From: Zoogloea sp041908905
GTDB taxonomy: Bacteria; Pseudomonadota; Gammaproteobacteria; Burkholderiales; Rhodocyclaceae
DNA: 64,000 nucleotides
Assembly: GCF_041908905.1 (NCBI RefSeq)
Contig: NZ_JAYREK010000002.1
Span: 245,922-309,921 of the forward strand
Direction: 5' to 3'
Shown here: one piece after another, positions 26,855-35,565 of the stretch
How the letters are laid out: every line of letters starts with the position of its first letter
How positions within the stretch are numbered: position 1 is the first letter of the stretch
Made by a program: the position numbers and the translations under genes
Notes under the pieces: generated by a model
The model's database searches: none
Told to the model about the DNA's origin: nothing
What the model saw: the letters and a program-made list of their open reading frames with translations, nothing else

Positions 26855-28597
26855 TCAGAATGCGATGGCCACCGCGAACTGCAGCCTCAGCCGGTGATCC
26901 CGCTGGCCGTAGGCGAGGTCGACGGCGATGGGCCCGGCCGGACTCTTCCAGCGCGGCCCGATGCCGTAGCCGAGATTCATCTTGAAGAGCTTGCGCTCGT
27001 CGTTGGCGTTGCCCGCATCGACGAAGGCCGCGACACCCCAGTTGCCCGCGTACCAATGCACGTATTCGGCGCTGGTGACGGCGAGGTAGCGGCCGCCGAC
27101 GGTGGCGCTGCCGTCCTTCACACCCAGGCTCTGATAACCGTAACCGCGCACCGTCTGGGCACCGCCGGTGCGGAACAGGAAGTCCTGAGGCACGCCGTCG
27201 CGGCTTTCGGCAACGGTGATGCCGCCCTCGGCGCGCAGGATCACCACGTCCCGCCGCTGCACCGGCACGAAGAGCTGGTAGCGGCCGTAAGCCCGCATGA
27301 AATTACGATCGGACAGCAGCGCCTGGGAGGCGCCGCCGAGCTGCAGGTTGAGCACCTGTCCGCTGCGCGGATCGAGGATGTTGTCCACGAAGCGGCCGGT
27401 CCACGACCAGTTGGCGGTGAGCGCCTTGCGCTGGGTGTCGACGCTGCCATCGGGCGACAGCATCTCGCGCTGGTAGTTGATGGCGAAACGGTTTTCGATG
27501 TTGCCGCGGGGGATCGTGCGGACCACACCGAAGGACTGGCGCCGCGTCTGGAGGCCGGCGATGTGGGTATGCTCGACCAGCGCCCCGACGCTGTCGAGGT
27601 AGCCGGCGGTAGTCGGCGGCAGGAAGACGTCGGCGTAGGCCAGCTGCCGGCGCTGCTCGATCCGCAGGCCGCTGACCAGGTTGTAGGCCCGGTCGAGGAG
27701 GTGGGCGTCGCGATAGCTGGTCTCGAAGCGATAGCCGGTGTTGCTGCTGGCGCCAACGCCGAAGCCGACCCGGCGCGGCTTGGCCTCGGTGACCTGGACC
27801 TCCACCGGCGCCGCCTCGGGGGTGGCGGTGTGGCGGTCGATGTCGACGACGACCGACGCGAAATAGGGGGTGTTCTGCAGGGCCGTCTGGTAACGCAGCA
27901 GACGCTCCTGGCTGTAGGGCTCGCCGGGTTCCGGCGGCTGGTAGCGCTCGAGCAGCCCGCGGTCGTAATCGGCCAGGCCGCTCACCTCGAGGCGGCCGAA
28001 GCGGAAGGCGGGGCCCGAGTCGATCTCGACGCGCAAGCGGGCGCTGGCGCTCTCCGGATCGATCACGGCCTCGCTGTCGGTGATCGCGGCCGCGGCGTAG
28101 TCGCGCAGGCTGAGACCGTCGAGGAGCTGCTGTTTGGCCGCGTCCCAGTCGGCCTGCCGGAAGGGCTCTCCGACCGGCAGTGCCCAGGCTTCCCGCAGGG
28201 CGGCAAGGCGCCCGTCGACGCCCTCGACGGCACCGCGGAAGTGCAGCTCCACGCCGGTGATGGTAGTGCGCCGGCCAGGCTCGACAACGATCGCGAAGTC
28301 GTCGTCGGCGGCATCCCGCCCCTCCACCGACGGCGTGAAGTAACCCTCGGTGGCAAGGAGACTGGCGATCTCCTTGCGCGCACGCCGCAACAGCGCGACC
28401 CGCCCCCCCTCATCGAGCCCCTCGCCGGCCTGTTCGCCGATGAAGCCCAGGTGCTTCTCGAGGAGGGGCCGCAGGGCGGAAGGCGCTTCGAGGCTCACCG
28501 TGGTGGCGGCCTGCACCGCCCCCGCGGCAAACCACGTGGCCAGCGCGAGCAGCCGCACTCGCCAGCTGCCCGAGATCCTGCGAGGCAAGCGCGTCAC
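26855..28597 (-). CDS. tamA: Outer membrane assembly protein TamA (BamA superfamily)
   Basis: About 580 residues. A signal peptide (RLLALATWFAAGAVQA) precedes three POTRA-like repeats (about 35-265), then a 16-stranded surface-antigen barrel ending GPIAVDLAYGQ ... FAVAIAF with a terminal phenylalanine. With TamB, TamA inserts autotransporters and other outer-membrane proteins. No ATG is available: GTG at 28597 is proposed, and a TTG at 28612 overlapping the fbp stop is the alternative. Either way it is translationally linked to fbp. TamB normally follows tamA, but here the next gene on this strand is the small cytochrome c gene, with 238 bp of non-coding sequence between. Confidence 0.9.
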   Translation of the reverse strand: MTRLPRRISGSWRVRLLALATWFAAGAVQAATTVSLEAPSALRPLLEKHLGFIGEQAGEGLDEGGRVALLRRARKEIASLLATEGYFTPSVEGRDAADDDFAIVVEPGRRTTITGVELHFRGAVEGVDGRLAALREAWALPVGEPFRQADWDAAKQQLLDGLSLRDYAAAAITDSEAVIDPESASARLRVEIDSGPAFRFGRLEVSGLADYDRGLLERYQPPEPGEPYSQERLLRYQTALQNTPYFASVVVDIDRHTATPEAAPVEVQVTEAKPRRVGFGVGASSNTGYRFETSYRDAHLLDRAYNLVSGLRIEQRRQLAYADVFLPPTTAGYLDSVGALVEHTHIAGLQTRRQSFGVVRTIPRGNIENRFAINYQREMLSPDGSVDTQRKALTANWSWTGRFVDNILDPRSGQVLNLQLGGASQALLSDRNFMRAYGRYQLFVPVQRRDVVILRAEGGITVAESRDGVPQDFLFRTGGAQTVRGYGYQSLGVKDGSATVGGRYLAVTSAEYVHWYAGNWGVAAFVDAGNANDERKLFKMNLGYGIGPRWKSPAGPIAVDLAYGQRDHRLRLQFAVAIAF

Positions 28598-28608
28598 CGC
28601 CGGGACGC

Positions 28609-29610
28609 TCAAGCCTCGAGATGGTAGCGGACGACCCGCTCGACCTCGTTCCTGGAGCCGAGCACCACCGGCACACGCTGGTGCAGCTTGGTCGGCACGA
28701 TGTCGAGGATGCGCTCGCGGCCCGTGGACGCGGCGCCGCCGGCGGCTTCGACGATCATCGCCATCGGGTTGGCTTCGTACATCAGACGCAGCTTGCCGCC
28801 CTTGTCCTTCATCTTGCTGTCCAGCGGATACATGAAGACGCCGCCGCGGGTGAGGATGCGATGCACGTCGGCCACCATCGAGGCCACCCAGCGCATGTTG
28901 AAATCGCGCTCCCGCGGGCCTTCCTTGCCGGCCTGCAGCTCGGCGATGTAGCGCTGGACGGGCGGCTCCCAGTGACGGGCGTTGGAAGCGTTGATGGCGT
29001 ATTCCTTGGTGTCCTCGGGAATCGTCATGTTGGGGTGGGTGTAGATGAAGCTGCCCATCTCGCGGTCGAGGGTGAAGCCATGCACGCCATCGCCCACGGT
29101 AAGGACGAGCTGGGTGGACGGGCCATACACCGAATACCCTGCCGCCACCTGGGCGGTGCCGGGCTGCATGAAATCGGCCTCGGTGGGCGAGACGACGCCT
29201 TCGGGGCAGCGCAGCACCGAGAAGATCGTGCCGACGGAGATGTTCACGTCGATGTTGGAGGAACCGTCGAGCGGATCGAAGAGCAGCAGGAAGCCACCGC
29301 GGGGATAGTCGGAGGAGATCGGGCGGATCTCCTCGACCTCCTCGGAGGCCATCGCCGCCAGGTGGCCGCCCCACTCGTTGGCCTGGATCAGGATGTCGTT
29401 GGCGATGACGTCCAGCTTCTTCTGGGCCTCGCCCTGGATGTTGTCGCTGCCCGCCTCGCCGAGCACGCCGGCCAGGGCGCCCTTCGAGACGTTGACGGCG
29501 ATCGCCTTCACCGCACGGGCAACGACCTCGATCAGCAGGCGCAGGTCGGCATCCATCAGCCCCTTACGCTGCTGCTCGATGAGAAATTGGGTGAGCGTGA
29601 CTCGACGCAT
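28609..29610 (-). CDS. fbp: Fructose-1,6-bisphosphatase class I
   Basis: 333 residues. Metal and substrate motifs are present: ASEEVEE, FDPLDGSSNIDVNISVGTIF, and the C-terminal GGKLRLMYEANPMAMIVEAAGG region. It removes the 1-phosphate of fructose-1,6-bisphosphate in gluconeogenesis and the pentose cycle. The ATG at 29610 is preferred over a TTG five codons upstream because a GGAG sits 9 bases before it and it gives the family N-terminus (MRRVTLTQFLIEQQR). First gene of an fbp-tamA pair. Confidence 0.97.
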   Translation of the reverse strand: MRRVTLTQFLIEQQRKGLMDADLRLLIEVVARAVKAIAVNVSKGALAGVLGEAGSDNIQGEAQKKLDVIANDILIQANEWGGHLAAMASEEVEEIRPISSDYPRGGFLLLFDPLDGSSNIDVNISVGTIFSVLRCPEGVVSPTEADFMQPGTAQVAAGYSVYGPSTQLVLTVGDGVHGFTLDREMGSFIYTHPNMTIPEDTKEYAINASNARHWEPPVQRYIAELQAGKEGPRERDFNMRWVASMVADVHRILTRGGVFMYPLDSKMKDKGGKLRLMYEANPMAMIVEAAGGAASTGRERILDIVPTKLHQRVPVVLGSRNEVERVVRYHLEA

Positions 29611-29745
29611 GTGGTGGTTCTCCAAAAATGAGCCTCTAAAGTTGCAATTATCGCCCGGATCGCCGGTCGCCGTCGTTTATGATTGCGCACCTCGCATCGC
29701 GGCGCTCCGCTGTCGCTCCACCCTGAGTAGGTTTCGCAAGGCATC

Positions 29746-31005
29746 ATGGAAGTTCTGGTGATCGGTGCCGGCCTCGCCGGCATCACAAGTGCGTGGTATC
29801 TCGCCCAGGCCGGCTGCAAGGTCACCGTGATCGAGCGGCAGCCCGGCCCGGCGCTCGAGACGAGCTTCGCCAACGGCGGGCAGATCTCGGTGAGCCATCC
29901 GGAGCCCTGGTCCAACCCGTCGGCACCCGGCACCATCCTGCGCTGGCTGGGCCGCGAGGACGCGCCCCTGCTGTTCCGCCTGCGGGCCGACGCCGCCCAG
30001 TGGCGCTGGGGCCTGTCCTTCCTGCGGGAATGCCTGCCGCGCCGCGCCGCGCGCAACACGGCGGCGATCGCCAGCCTGGCGGTATATAGCCGGCGCGAGC
30101 TCCGCGCCCTGCGGGCACAGACGGGCCTGCGTTATGAAGCCCGCGACGCCGGCATCCTGCACCTCTTCGAGAAATCCAGCGAGGCGGCCGATCTGCCCCG
30201 CCGGCTGCACGAGCTCGAGGCGCTCGGCATCCACGGCCGCATCCTGGGCCGCGACGAGGCGATCGCACTCGAACCCGCCCTCGCGCCCCTCGGCCACCGC
30301 CTCGCCGGCGCCCTGCATGGCCTGGACGACGAGAGCGGCAACGCCCACCTGTTCTGCCGGGGGCTGGCGACCCTGGCGGCGGACGCCGGGGTGCGCTTCG
30401 TGTTCGGCACCCGGGTGAGCAGTTTCGACCTCATCCACGGCCGCCTCGCCGGCGCCCGCATCGTGGACAACGCCGACCGCCGGGGGGTGATCGGCGCCGA
30501 CGCGATCGTGCTGACGGCTGGCAGCTACAGCCCGGGCCTCGTCCGCCCGCTGGGGCTCCGGCTGCCGATCTATCCGGTCAAGGGGTATTCGATCACCGTG
30601 CCGGTCCTCGACCCCGAACGCGCCCCGAAGATCAGCCTCACCGATGAATCCCGGCGGGTGGTGTGCTCCCGGCTCGGACAACACCTGCGCGTCGCCGGCA
30701 CCGCCGAACTCAACGGCTTCGACCTGAGCCCCAACCCCGGACGCAGCGCCGCCCTGGTGCGCTGGCTGGAAGAACGTTTTCCAGGGGCCGCCGACCTGAG
30801 CCAGGTCGAGCACTGGTGCGGGCTGCGCCCGGCCACGCCGAGCAACGTGCCGCTGATCGGGCCTGGCGGCATCGACCGGCTCTACCTCAACACCGGCCAC
30901 GGCACCCTGGGCTGGACCCTCGCCTGCGGCGCCGGGCGGGCCATCGCGGATATCGTGACCGGCCGCCAGCCGGAGCCGGTCTTCCCCTTCCTGAAAGCCC
31001 GCTGA
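29746..31005 (+). CDS. dadA: D-amino acid dehydrogenase (small subunit type)
   Basis: 419 residues. An N-terminal FAD-binding Rossmann motif VIGAGLAGITSAWYLA is followed by FANGGQISVSHPEPW, the signature of DadA, and a C-terminal flavin segment LNTGHGTLGWTLACGAGRAIAD. This inner-membrane-associated flavoprotein oxidises D-alanine and other D-amino acids to keto acids and passes electrons to quinone. E. coli DadA is 432 residues, so this one is complete. No alanine racemase gene is adjacent. It is divergent from fbp. The Lrp-type regulator at 47120 belongs to the family that controls dad genes elsewhere but is not adjacent. Confidence 0.94.
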   Translation: MEVLVIGAGLAGITSAWYLAQAGCKVTVIERQPGPALETSFANGGQISVSHPEPWSNPSAPGTILRWLGREDAPLLFRLRADAAQWRWGLSFLRECLPRRAARNTAAIASLAVYSRRELRALRAQTGLRYEARDAGILHLFEKSSEAADLPRRLHELEALGIHGRILGRDEAIALEPALAPLGHRLAGALHGLDDESGNAHLFCRGLATLAADAGVRFVFGTRVSSFDLIHGRLAGARIVDNADRRGVIGADAIVLTAGSYSPGLVRPLGLRLPIYPVKGYSITVPVLDPERAPKISLTDESRRVVCSRLGQHLRVAGTAELNGFDLSPNPGRSAALVRWLEERFPGAADLSQVEHWCGLRPATPSNVPLIGPGGIDRLYLNTGHGTLGWTLACGAGRAIADIVTGRQPEPVFPFLKAR

Positions 31006-31290
31006 GCCTCCACGACGGATGAGGGCGCGGACGGTCGCCGCCGGAAAACACCCGGACACGAAAACCGCCAACTCCATCTCTCGCCGGCAAAGGCGCCGGC
31101 TGGATGGCCGCCACATCCAGCGCCTCGTTCTCCGCGGCAGCCACGGGACCGGCCATCCGGATGCACGCCAGCCAGGGATGAAAGGGGATTAGGAAGCCGT
31201 CCCGACAGCCACGGCGGTACGCGAGCGGGGTTTCGGGGCGGAAGCCTGGGCGGCGCCCGGCGCGGAGCAAAGCGGCGGGCACACCTGCCC

Positions 31291-31668
31291 TCACGCCCTC
31301 GGCAGGATTTCCTGCGGGGAAGCCCGGGCGGACAGGCGCGCCATGATCGCCGTCGAGACGTGGGACAGGCCCGCCGCCTCGACCCGCAGCAGCAGCTTGG
31401 TCATGCGGCGAAGCGTGGCCTCTGGGTCGGAATCTTCGCTTCCAGAGGCAAGGGCTTCGCACAAGGCCCGCAGCTCACGCAATTCGAGGATCGCCGGCGG
31501 CACATAACCGGCGTTGCGCAGGATGCGGTTGCTCATGCGCACCTCTGCCGGCACCAGTGCATCGTCGTCGAGTTGGAGCGGTCTGCCTTCGCCGGGCAGG
31601 TTGGAGAGTTCGCCCTTTTCGAGGGCGACCCGGATACGCTCTTCAGCCAGTTGATCGAAGAGGCTCAC
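31291..31668 (-). CDS. DUF1992 (DnaJ-C28 conserved domain) protein
   Basis: 125 residues starting MSLFDQLAEERIRVALEKGEL. The conserved block LSNLPGEGRPLQLDDDALVPAEVRMSNRILRNAGYVPP identifies the DUF1992 family, which includes E. coli YhdN and the eukaryotic DNAJC28 domain. No J domain is present. Cytosolic, function undetermined. It lies 36 bp downstream of the bacteriohemerythrin gene on the same strand. The 285 bp between its stop and dadA contain nothing recognisable. Confidence 0.88.
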   Translation of the reverse strand: MSLFDQLAEERIRVALEKGELSNLPGEGRPLQLDDDALVPAEVRMSNRILRNAGYVPPAILELRELRALCEALASGSEDSDPEATLRRMTKLLLRVEAAGLSHVSTAIMARLSARASPQEILPRA

Positions 31669-31704
31669 CGGGACACTCCGGGGCTGATGCGGAGCCGGGA
31701 AGGC

Positions 31705-32196
31705 TCAGGCGGGCTGGGATTCGGCCGGCGTGGCAGCCGCCGGCGGGGTGCAGCAGGAGCCCCCCTCCTCGCCGTCTTCCTTGGGCGGATTGCGGATCTC
31801 GCCGGTCTCGGTGTCGTAATCGATGCTCTGGATGTAGGACGCGAGGGCAGCGTCCATCGTGGCCACGTGGTTGTCGAACCACAGCGGCAGCTCCTGGATC
31901 AGCTGGCGCCCGAGGGCGACGTCGCCCCGCTCCATGCGCTTGCGCACATCGCGGCAGACGGCGAGGACGCGGTCGTGTTCGGCCTTGTGGCAACCTGGGA
32001 AACCGATCTGGGCCATCCAGCGGTTTTCCTGGTCGAAGTGTTCGACGCTGTGCGCGATGAAATCGTCCATCGCCGCCAGCAGCTCGGCGCCGGTCACGCC
32101 CAGCAGGCGGTTGTAGGCGTCCACAAACTCCACGTGGGTCTGATCCATGGGACCAAGACCAAGGGTGAGTTTTTCCGTCATTTCCATGGCGGCCAT
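31705..32196 (-). CDS. Bacteriohemerythrin with cysteine-containing tail
   Basis: 163 residues. The seven di-iron ligands of hemerythrin can all be placed: H21, H53 and E57 (HFDQE), H70 and H74 (HKAEH), H110 and D115 (HVATMD). The family binds oxygen reversibly at a non-haem di-iron centre and in bacteria serves oxygen delivery, sensing or NO defence. Beyond the four-helix domain (about 125 on) is a roughly 38-residue hydrophilic tail with an adjacent cysteine pair (GGSCCTPP), which is not part of the core fold. AAAGG lies 8 bases before the ATG. Neighbours are sspB upstream and the DUF1992 gene downstream. Confidence 0.92.
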   Translation of the reverse strand: MAAMEMTEKLTLGLGPMDQTHVEFVDAYNRLLGVTGAELLAAMDDFIAHSVEHFDQENRWMAQIGFPGCHKAEHDRVLAVCRDVRKRMERGDVALGRQLIQELPLWFDNHVATMDAALASYIQSIDYDTETGEIRNPPKEDGEEGGSCCTPPAAATPAESQPA

Positions 32197-32298
32197 GTTC
32201 AGAACCTTTCAGACAGAGTATGGGCCCGACTCTACTGGCCAGGCACGCCCCGCGCCCTGCGCCAGATCAACCCGCCGGGCGGCGACGCGAAAAACCGC

Positions 32299-32748
32299 TC
32301 ACTTGACCAGCTTGAGATGGCTGCGCCCGCCCTTGGGCGGAGTCGGCTCGGCTTCGGCGCCCTCGGAAGGGGATGCGTCGGCGGACGTCGCTGCGGGCGC
32401 CGCTTCGCTTCCGGCGTCGTCATCCGCGAAGGCGCTGGCGCCAACCTCGAAGGCCATGCCGTGACCGTTCTCGCGGGCATAGATCGCCGCGACGTTGTCG
32501 ACGGGGATGGAGATATTCTGGGCAACGCCCCCGAACCGCGCCTGGAAGGCGATCAGTTCGTTGCCCATCACGAGCCCCTGGGTCGCGTCGGCACTGACGT
32601 TGAGCACGATCTGGCCATCCTGGACGAACTGGCGCGGCACCAGGGTCCGGTGATCGACAGCGACGGACATGTAGGGCGTCAGCCCCTGATCGGTGCACCA
32701 CTCGTGGATGGCGCGGATCAGATAGGGCTTGGTGGAGACTTCACTCAT
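32299..32748 (-). CDS. sspB: ClpXP protease specificity-enhancing factor SspB
   Basis: 149 residues. The N-terminal substrate-binding domain (1-110) has STKPYLIRAIHEWC, VLNVSADATQGL and FQARFGGVAQNISIPVDNVAAIYARENG. A disordered alanine/glutamate-rich linker follows, then the C-terminal ClpX-docking peptide ending RSHLKLVK. It delivers ssrA-tagged proteins to ClpXP. The ATG at 32748 is preceded by AAGG at 8 bases. Immediately downstream of sspA, the usual arrangement. Confidence 0.96.
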   Translation of the reverse strand: MSEVSTKPYLIRAIHEWCTDQGLTPYMSVAVDHRTLVPRQFVQDGQIVLNVSADATQGLVMGNELIAFQARFGGVAQNISIPVDNVAAIYARENGHGMAFEVGASAFADDDAGSEAAPAATSADASPSEGAEAEPTPPKGGRSHLKLVK

Positions 32749-32828
32749 GGAGCGGACCTTCGGGCGGGGAAACGACGGGCACGAAGGCCCGCTCACGGGG
32801 CCGCAGGATCAACGGCCCCGGCGATGGC

Positions 32829-33425
32829 TCAGCGCCGCATCACCTTTTCGGAGGGGGTCATCGCATCGATGAAGCCCTGGCGGCTGAAAATGCGTTCGGC
32901 GTACTTCATCAGCGGCGCGGCGGACCGCGGCAGCTCGATGCCGTAGTGATCGAGGCGCCACAGCAGCGGCGCAATGGCGACGTCGAGCATCGAGAACTCG
33001 TCGCCGAGCAGGAACTTCTGCTTGGCGAACATGGGGGCCAGCTGGGTCAGCTGGTCGCGCACGTGGGCGCGCTCCTTGTCGGCACCCTTCGGATTCTTCT
33101 CGAGGGCTTCGATGTGGGAGAAGAGCTCGAGCTCGAAGGTGTGCAGCAGCTGACGCGCGCGGGCGCGCATGATCGGGTCGGGCGGCATCAGCTGGGGATG
33201 CGGGAAACGCTCGTCGATGTACTCGTTGATGATGTTGGACTCGTAGAGCACCAGATCACGGTCAACCAGCACGGGAACCCGGTTGTACGGGTTGATGACA
33301 GCGATGTCTTCCGGCTTGTTGAAGAGATCGACATCAATCACCTGGAAATCCATGCCCTTTTCGAAGAGCACGATACGACACCGGTGACTGAAAGGATCTG
33401 TCGTTCCGGAATACAAATTCATCAT
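32829..33425 (-). CDS. sspA: Stringent starvation protein A (GST-fold RNA polymerase-associated factor)
   Basis: 198 residues. A thioredoxin-like N-terminal domain (MNLYSGTTDPFSHRCRIVLFEKG, NPYNRVPVLVDRD) and an all-helical GST C-terminal domain. SspA binds RNA polymerase with sigma70 and alters promoter choice under starvation and acid stress; it lacks GST activity in characterised cases. Tandem ATG codons at 33425 and 33422 are both possible. It follows petC by about 100 bp, giving the betaproteobacterial petABC-sspA-sspB order. Confidence 0.95.
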   Translation of the reverse strand: MMNLYSGTTDPFSHRCRIVLFEKGMDFQVIDVDLFNKPEDIAVINPYNRVPVLVDRDLVLYESNIINEYIDERFPHPQLMPPDPIMRARARQLLHTFELELFSHIEALEKNPKGADKERAHVRDQLTQLAPMFAKQKFLLGDEFSMLDVAIAPLLWRLDHYGIELPRSAAPLMKYAERIFSRQGFIDAMTPSEKVMRR

Positions 33426-33455
33426 CGTTGTGTTACCCCAAGGATACTCTGAATC

Positions 33456-33484
33456 ACGCACCACGCGCCGGGCGCGTGGTGCGT
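33456..33484 (-). terminator. Hairpin between petC and sspA
   Basis: A 14-bp GC-rich inverted repeat (ACGCACCACGCGCC paired with GGCGCGTGGTGCGT) lies 45 bp past the petC stop. No clear T run follows on the minus strand, so it may be an mRNA-stabilising or partial terminator structure between petABC and sspAB. Confidence 0.5.
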
Positions 33485-33529
33485 CTTGCTCAGTTGCGGC
33501 AAGAGACTGCATCGGCAGAACCAGGCCGA

Positions 33530-34297
33530 TTAATGAACGTCTTTCCAGTAGTTCTTCTTCAGAAGATAGGAAAGAACGAAGAGGAGACCCAGGAAAGCCA
33601 GCACGACCGTGCCGATGGTCTTGCGGGTGTCGGCCATCGGCTCACCCATCCAGACCAGGTAGGAGACGAGGTCGGCGGTGGCCTTGTCGTACTCTTCCTT
33701 GGACATCTTGCCGGGCTTGCCCTGCTCGAGGGAGATGGTCTTGACCTTGCCACCGTGACCGTCGTCGGCTTCGGTGACCTTGGCGACCTGCTCACCCTGC
33801 AGCTCGTAGAGGACGTGCGGCATGCCGACGTTCTCGAAGATCACGTTGTTCCAGCCGGTCGGACGCTCGCTGTCGCGATAGAAGCTGCGCAGGTAGGTGT
33901 ACAGCCAGTCGGCGCCGCTGCCGAACTCGGAAGCGCGGGAACGGGCGATCACGGTGAGATCCGGAGGCGCGGCACCGAACCAGGCCTTGGCTTCGTCACG
34001 CTGCATTGCGATGCGCATCGGCTCGCCGATCTTCTCGGCGGTGAACATCAGGTTGTCCTTGATCATCTGCTCGGACAGACCGATCTGCTGCAGCCGGTTG
34101 TAGCGCATGTAGCTGGCGCCATGGCAGTTCAGACAGTAATTGACGAACAGCTTGGCGCCATTGGCCAGGGCCGCCGGGTCGGTGGACACCGGAGCCTTGT
34201 CGAGGTGCAGCTCGGGGCCGCTCGCCACGGCGAGCAGCGGTGCGAAGAGTGCCGTAGCCAGAAGCTTTTTCACGAGACTGATTCCGCGGATTTTCAT
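33530..34297 (-). CDS. petC: Cytochrome c1 of the bc1 complex
   Basis: 255 residues. Signal peptide (KKLLATALFAPLLAVAS), covalent haem site CLNCH, a later methionine in the GEPMRIAM region as probable sixth ligand, and one C-terminal membrane anchor (GTVVLAFLGLLFVLSYLL) followed by KKNYWKDVH. It takes electrons from the Rieske centre to soluble cytochrome c. Third gene of petABC, only 2 bp after petB. Confidence 0.96.
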   Translation of the reverse strand: MKIRGISLVKKLLATALFAPLLAVASGPELHLDKAPVSTDPAALANGAKLFVNYCLNCHGASYMRYNRLQQIGLSEQMIKDNLMFTAEKIGEPMRIAMQRDEAKAWFGAAPPDLTVIARSRASEFGSGADWLYTYLRSFYRDSERPTGWNNVIFENVGMPHVLYELQGEQVAKVTEADDGHGGKVKTISLEQGKPGKMSKEEYDKATADLVSYLVWMGEPMADTRKTIGTVVLAFLGLLFVLSYLLKKNYWKDVH

Positions 34298-34299
34298 TT

Positions 34300-35562
34300 T
34301 CAGCTGACCCTTTCCGGAACGGGTTTGGTCTTGTCCATCTTCGAGTACACCGGCATCAGCAGGAAGAACGCGAAATAGATCACCGAACAGATTTGCGACA
34401 CCAGGGTGCGGCCCGGGGTGGGCGGCAGCACGCCGAGGTAGCCGAGGATGAAGAAGGAAATGATGAAGACCGTCAGGATGGCCTTGTACAGACCGCCCTT
34501 GTAGCGGATCGACTTGACCGGGCTGCGGTCGAGCCAGGGCAGGAAGGCGATGATCACCACTGCGGCGCCCATGGCCACGACACCCCAGAACTTCGCGTCG
34601 ATGCCGAACAGCGGGTAGGTGACGGCACGCAGGATCGAGTAGAACGGCGTGAAGTACCAGACCGGCGCGATGTGCGGCGGGGTCTTGAGCGGGTCGGCCG
34701 GGATGAAGTTGTTGAACTCCAGGAAGTAGCCGCCGCCTTCGGGGGCGAAGAACACGATGAACGAGAAGACGATCAGGAAGCCAACCACGCCCACGATGTC
34801 CTTGACGGTGTAGTAGGGGTGGAAGGGGATGCCGTCGAGCGGACGGCCCTGGGCGTCCTTCTTCTTCTTGATCTCGACACCGTCCGGGTTGTTGGAGCCG
34901 ACTTCGTGCAGGGCGACGATGTGGGCGGCAACCAGGCCGATGAGGATCAGCGGCACGGCGATGACGTGGAAGGAGAAGAAGCGGTTGAGGGTGGCGTCGG
35001 ACACCACGAAGTCACCGCGGATCACGACCGAGAGGTCGGGACCGATCACGGGAATCGCGGAGAACAGGTTGACGATCACCTGGGCGCCCCAGAACGACAT
35101 CTGCCCCCAAGGCAGCAGGTAGCCCATGAAGGCCTCGGCCATCAGCGCCAGGAAGATCAACGTGCCGAAGATCCAGATGAGCTCGCGGGGCTTGCGGTAG
35201 GAACCGTAGAGCAGGCCGCGGAACATGTGCAGATACACCACGATGAAGAACGCCGAGGCGCCGGTGGAGTGCATGTAGCGGATCAGCCAGCCGCCCGGCA
35301 CGTCGCGCATGATGTACTCGACGGAGGCGAAGGCCACCGGCACGCCGGAGGCGTTGAGGGAGGCATCCGGCTTGTAGTGCATCACCAGAAAGATGCCGGT
35401 GACGATCTGGATCACCAGCACCAGCAGCGCCAGCGAGCCGAAGAAGTACCAGAAGTTGAAGTTCTTGGGGGCGTAGTACTCGGTCAGGTGGCCCTTGATG
35501 GACGACGTCAGCGGGAAGCGCGCGTCGATCCAGTCGATAACCGATTGGGAATTCTTGCTCAT
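34300..35562 (-). CDS. petB: Cytochrome b of the bc1 complex
   Basis: 420 residues with eight to nine hydrophobic helices. The bis-haem histidines lie in helices around IRYMHSTGASAFFIVVYLHMFRGL and FSFHVIAVPLILIGLVAAHIVALHEVGS. The quinol-site segments GYLLPWGQMSFWGAQVI and PEGGGYF (PEWY-loop equivalent is PEGG) are visible. Catalyses quinol oxidation with proton translocation. It starts 3 bp after petA. Confidence 0.96.
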   Translation of the reverse strand: MSKNSQSVIDWIDARFPLTSSIKGHLTEYYAPKNFNFWYFFGSLALLVLVIQIVTGIFLVMHYKPDASLNASGVPVAFASVEYIMRDVPGGWLIRYMHSTGASAFFIVVYLHMFRGLLYGSYRKPRELIWIFGTLIFLALMAEAFMGYLLPWGQMSFWGAQVIVNLFSAIPVIGPDLSVVIRGDFVVSDATLNRFFSFHVIAVPLILIGLVAAHIVALHEVGSNNPDGVEIKKKKDAQGRPLDGIPFHPYYTVKDIVGVVGFLIVFSFIVFFAPEGGGYFLEFNNFIPADPLKTPPHIAPVWYFTPFYSILRAVTYPLFGIDAKFWGVVAMGAAVVIIAFLPWLDRSPVKSIRYKGGLYKAILTVFIISFFILGYLGVLPPTPGRTLVSQICSVIYFAFFLLMPVYSKMDKTKPVPERVS

Positions 35563-35565
35563 CGT

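Noticed and set aside
31006..31290. Possible gene or fragment between dadA and the DUF1992 gene
   Set aside because: Minus-strand frames here are open but have no start context or family features; treated as non-coding spacer.
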